NCBI GenBank assembly: GCA_910591455.2
Contig: OU342806.1
Coordinates: 10,616,926-10,680,925, forward strand
Direction of reading: 5' to 3'
Length of the DNA stretch: 64,000 nt
DNA from: Pholis gunnellus
Taxonomy: Eukaryota; Chordata; Actinopteri; Perciformes; Pholidae
Within the stretch, counting starts at the first letter, position 1, and each line of letters starts with the position of its first letter. The notes under the pieces are model-generated. The model had not been told where the DNA came from. It worked only from the letters and a program-made list of their open reading frames with translations, and searched no databases. Positions 62,695 through 64,000 of the stretch are shown here, one piece after another. Position numbers and translations under genes: made by a program.

Positions 62695-62704
62695 TATATA
62701 TATA
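62695..62704 (+). promoter_or_regulatory. TATA box of the vitellogenin gene
   Basis: TATATATATA, 46-55 bp before the ATG. Start of transcription is expected near 62,725. Vitellogenin promoters are TATA-driven. Confidence 0.7.
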
Positions 62705-62749
62705 CACAGGACAAATCTGAAATAGTGCCTTCATCTCCTCGGTTTCAAC

Positions 62750-62789
62750 ATGCGGGGCCTCCTCCTCTGCTGCCTTGTGGCTCTGGCCA
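62750..62789 (+). CDS. Vitellogenin exon 1 (signal peptide)
   Basis: 40 nt of coding sequence, ATG CGG GGC CTC CTC CTC, then donor GTAAGT. Encodes a leucine- and cysteine-rich hydrophobic signal peptide. The ATG lies 55 bp after the start of a TATA box, so the 5' UTR would be only about 20-25 nt, usual for vitellogenins. Confidence 0.9.
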
Positions 62790-64000
62790 GTAAGTTTTCA
62801 TTGATTCATTCATCTTAATTTCCTTGTAGAAAGATTTCAAATTCCAGCCTCGTAATTCTTTTACTTCATTTTGCAAATGACTGATAATCCTGAGGTTGAT
62901 TGAATACATTTTTGCAATTGGGATTTATTTCACCATTCAATGATAAATATGCTTTTAAAAATGGATATCAGGAAAGGAAATGTATGAATCTACTTGCATT
63001 TGGTCAATCGTGAAAGACTTTTAGAGGTGAGTTATGATCACGTATAGAGTAAGGTGAATTTTGTTTTTGCCATTGATCTGTTTTTGTCGTATTTAGTTCA
63101 CATGGATGTTTTGTTTTGTTTTTTGATTTTCTTTACAAATCTACTGTTGATTGTTGAGTTTTTTTTATTGTAGATCATAAATAATGACAATCAACAATGT
63201 GCTGATATATTCACAAAGGTGGTGATGCTATGTTTTGATTTTTTTTTCCTTTAGCAAGTCAAAGTGTCCATTATGGTGAGTCTTTTTATTCATCGTCATA
63301 AAATTAGAAAATAATATTTTCCCAAAACGTTCCGTAAGGAAGGAGTGAAATGACATTTCATGTTGGAAAATGATTCCAGAGCTCGGCCTGAACACGAAGA
63401 AAACATACGAGTACAAATATGCGGGAGCCGTGAATTTTGGACTCGGCATATCGAACCTTGCTGAGTCTGCTACGAGAATCTCATGCACGATCAAGATTGT
63501 CGGTGCGTCGGAGAAAACGTTCATCCTTCAGGTGAGAGTGACAATAGAGTGTAACGCAAACTTTCTCAGAATATGCTGTTTAAACCTGTTACTGAGTAGC
63601 AAAAACAATGACAGCTCAATTAGCCCTGATTCATGTCTGATTCATCAATCAAGTTAAATAAATGCTTCATTTATCATTTATTGAGATCTCATTAATTCTT
63701 TGGAGGCCAATTTAATTAACATCTGTTGGAAAATAACTTTTCGTTGCGTAAATAATGTAGAGTTCTTTGTAAAGCCACCTAATAAATATGTTTGCACACC
63801 AACAGATGGCTGTGCATTTATAATTCTTGTCCTTTTGATGGTGGTTTACAAATGTCACCTGTGTTTTATCTGACATAGAGAATTAGAGAGATTTCCTGTT
63901 GACTCGCTACAAATACTTGAGAATGTGGCATATGAGCAATGCAACTTTTTTTTTCATCTCTGGTTTAAAGGTTTCAGATTTTGCCTTTGAAGATTTCAAC
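62750..64000 (+). CDS. Vitellogenin, 5' part only (exons 1-4), likely the phosvitinless C type
   Basis: Precursor of egg-yolk lipoprotein, made in liver under oestrogen, secreted and taken up by oocytes. Four coding exons are visible (62750-62789, 63255-63275, 63380-63531, 63971 to the window end), with compatible phases and GT..AG junctions. They give 81 residues: a signal peptide MRGLLLCCLVALA, then SQSVHYELGLNTKKTYEYKY and, later, GLGISNLAESATRISC, ending VSDFAFEDFN. This is the start of the lipovitellin heavy-chain (LPD_N) domain. The 21-nt second and 152-nt third exons fit the conserved vertebrate vitellogenin exon pattern as I remember it. The start MRGLLLCCLVALA and the LNTKKTYEYKY region resemble teleost VtgC (zebrafish vtg3) more than VtgA types; phosvitin absence cannot be checked because the gene leaves the window. 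Confidence 0.9.
63255..63275 (+). CDS. Vitellogenin exon 2 (21 nt)
   Basis: Micro-exon with acceptor CCTTTAG and donor GTGAGT. Encodes (T)SQSVHY(E). Phases match exons 1 and 3. Confidence 0.88.
63380..63531 (+). CDS. Vitellogenin exon 3 (start of lipid-transfer domain)
   Basis: 152 nt, acceptor GATTCCAG, donor GTGAGA. Encodes the KKTYEYKYAG motif shared by vitellogenins and a predicted beta-strand stretch. Confidence 0.92.
63971..64000 (+). CDS. Vitellogenin exon 4 (partial, cut by window end)
   Basis: Acceptor GGTTTAAAG followed in phase 0 by VSDFAFEDFN, a conserved vitellogenin motif. The exon continues beyond the window. Confidence 0.85.

Larger units (their letters stand above)
58995..62749. 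other. adgrl4-vitellogenin intergenic region
   Basis: No coding exon seen. Holds LINE/SINE-type fragments (60261-60320, 60395-60480), a dispersed element (61657-62380), CTCF-like motifs (59158-59169, 61109-61120) and the vitellogenin promoter. Confidence 0.75.

Overview
The window looks like vertebrate, very probably teleost (percomorph-type), nuclear DNA. It is AT-rich with long non-coding stretches, has many microsatellites and intron-split genes with GT..AG junctions, and carries several interspersed repeats that I recognise from memory as common in fish genomes. There are no bacterial, plasmid, phage or CRISPR features.

Layout. Positions 1 to about 45,000 hold no convincing protein-coding exon. 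This stretch reads as a gene desert with simple repeats (GT, AT, CT, GATA, poly-G/C) and transposon remnants: a dimeric repeat at 8.3-8.7 kb, a hAT-type element with a perfect 8-bp target duplication at 14.2-14.6 kb, further non-autonomous elements at 15.6, 16.6, 28.1, 32.0, 33.4 and 40.1 kb, a second hAT-type element with target duplication at 37.9-38.7 kb, and a CpG-rich patch at 41.4-41.6 kb.

Positions 45,348-58,675 (+ strand) contain a complete adhesion GPCR gene, adgrl4 (also called eltd1). I rebuilt 16 coding exons with every splice phase compatible. They give a 746-residue protein: signal peptide, one EGF-like and two calcium-binding EGF repeats, GAIN domain with GPS cleavage motif, seven transmembrane helices and a short tail. 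A polyadenylation signal follows at 58,989.

Positions 62,750-64,000 (+ strand) hold the first four coding exons of a vitellogenin gene, best matching the phosvitinless vtgC/vtg3 type. It runs off the right edge. A TATA box and two imperfect oestrogen-response-element-like palindromes, 21 bp apart centre to centre, lie just upstream.

The two genes are head-to-tail, 4.07 kb apart. The linkage fits my recollection that ELTD1/ADGRL4 flanks the vertebrate vitellogenin gene region. The genes are not expected to share a pathway: adgrl4 is an endothelial receptor, whereas vitellogenin is a liver-made, oestrogen-induced yolk precursor. The intervening DNA holds transposon remnants and two CTCF-like motifs that could matter for separating the two programmes. 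I found no wholly new biological system. The items most worth checking are the paired oestrogen-response-like sites, the three equal-length EGF exons, and the repeat carrying nuclear-receptor half-sites.
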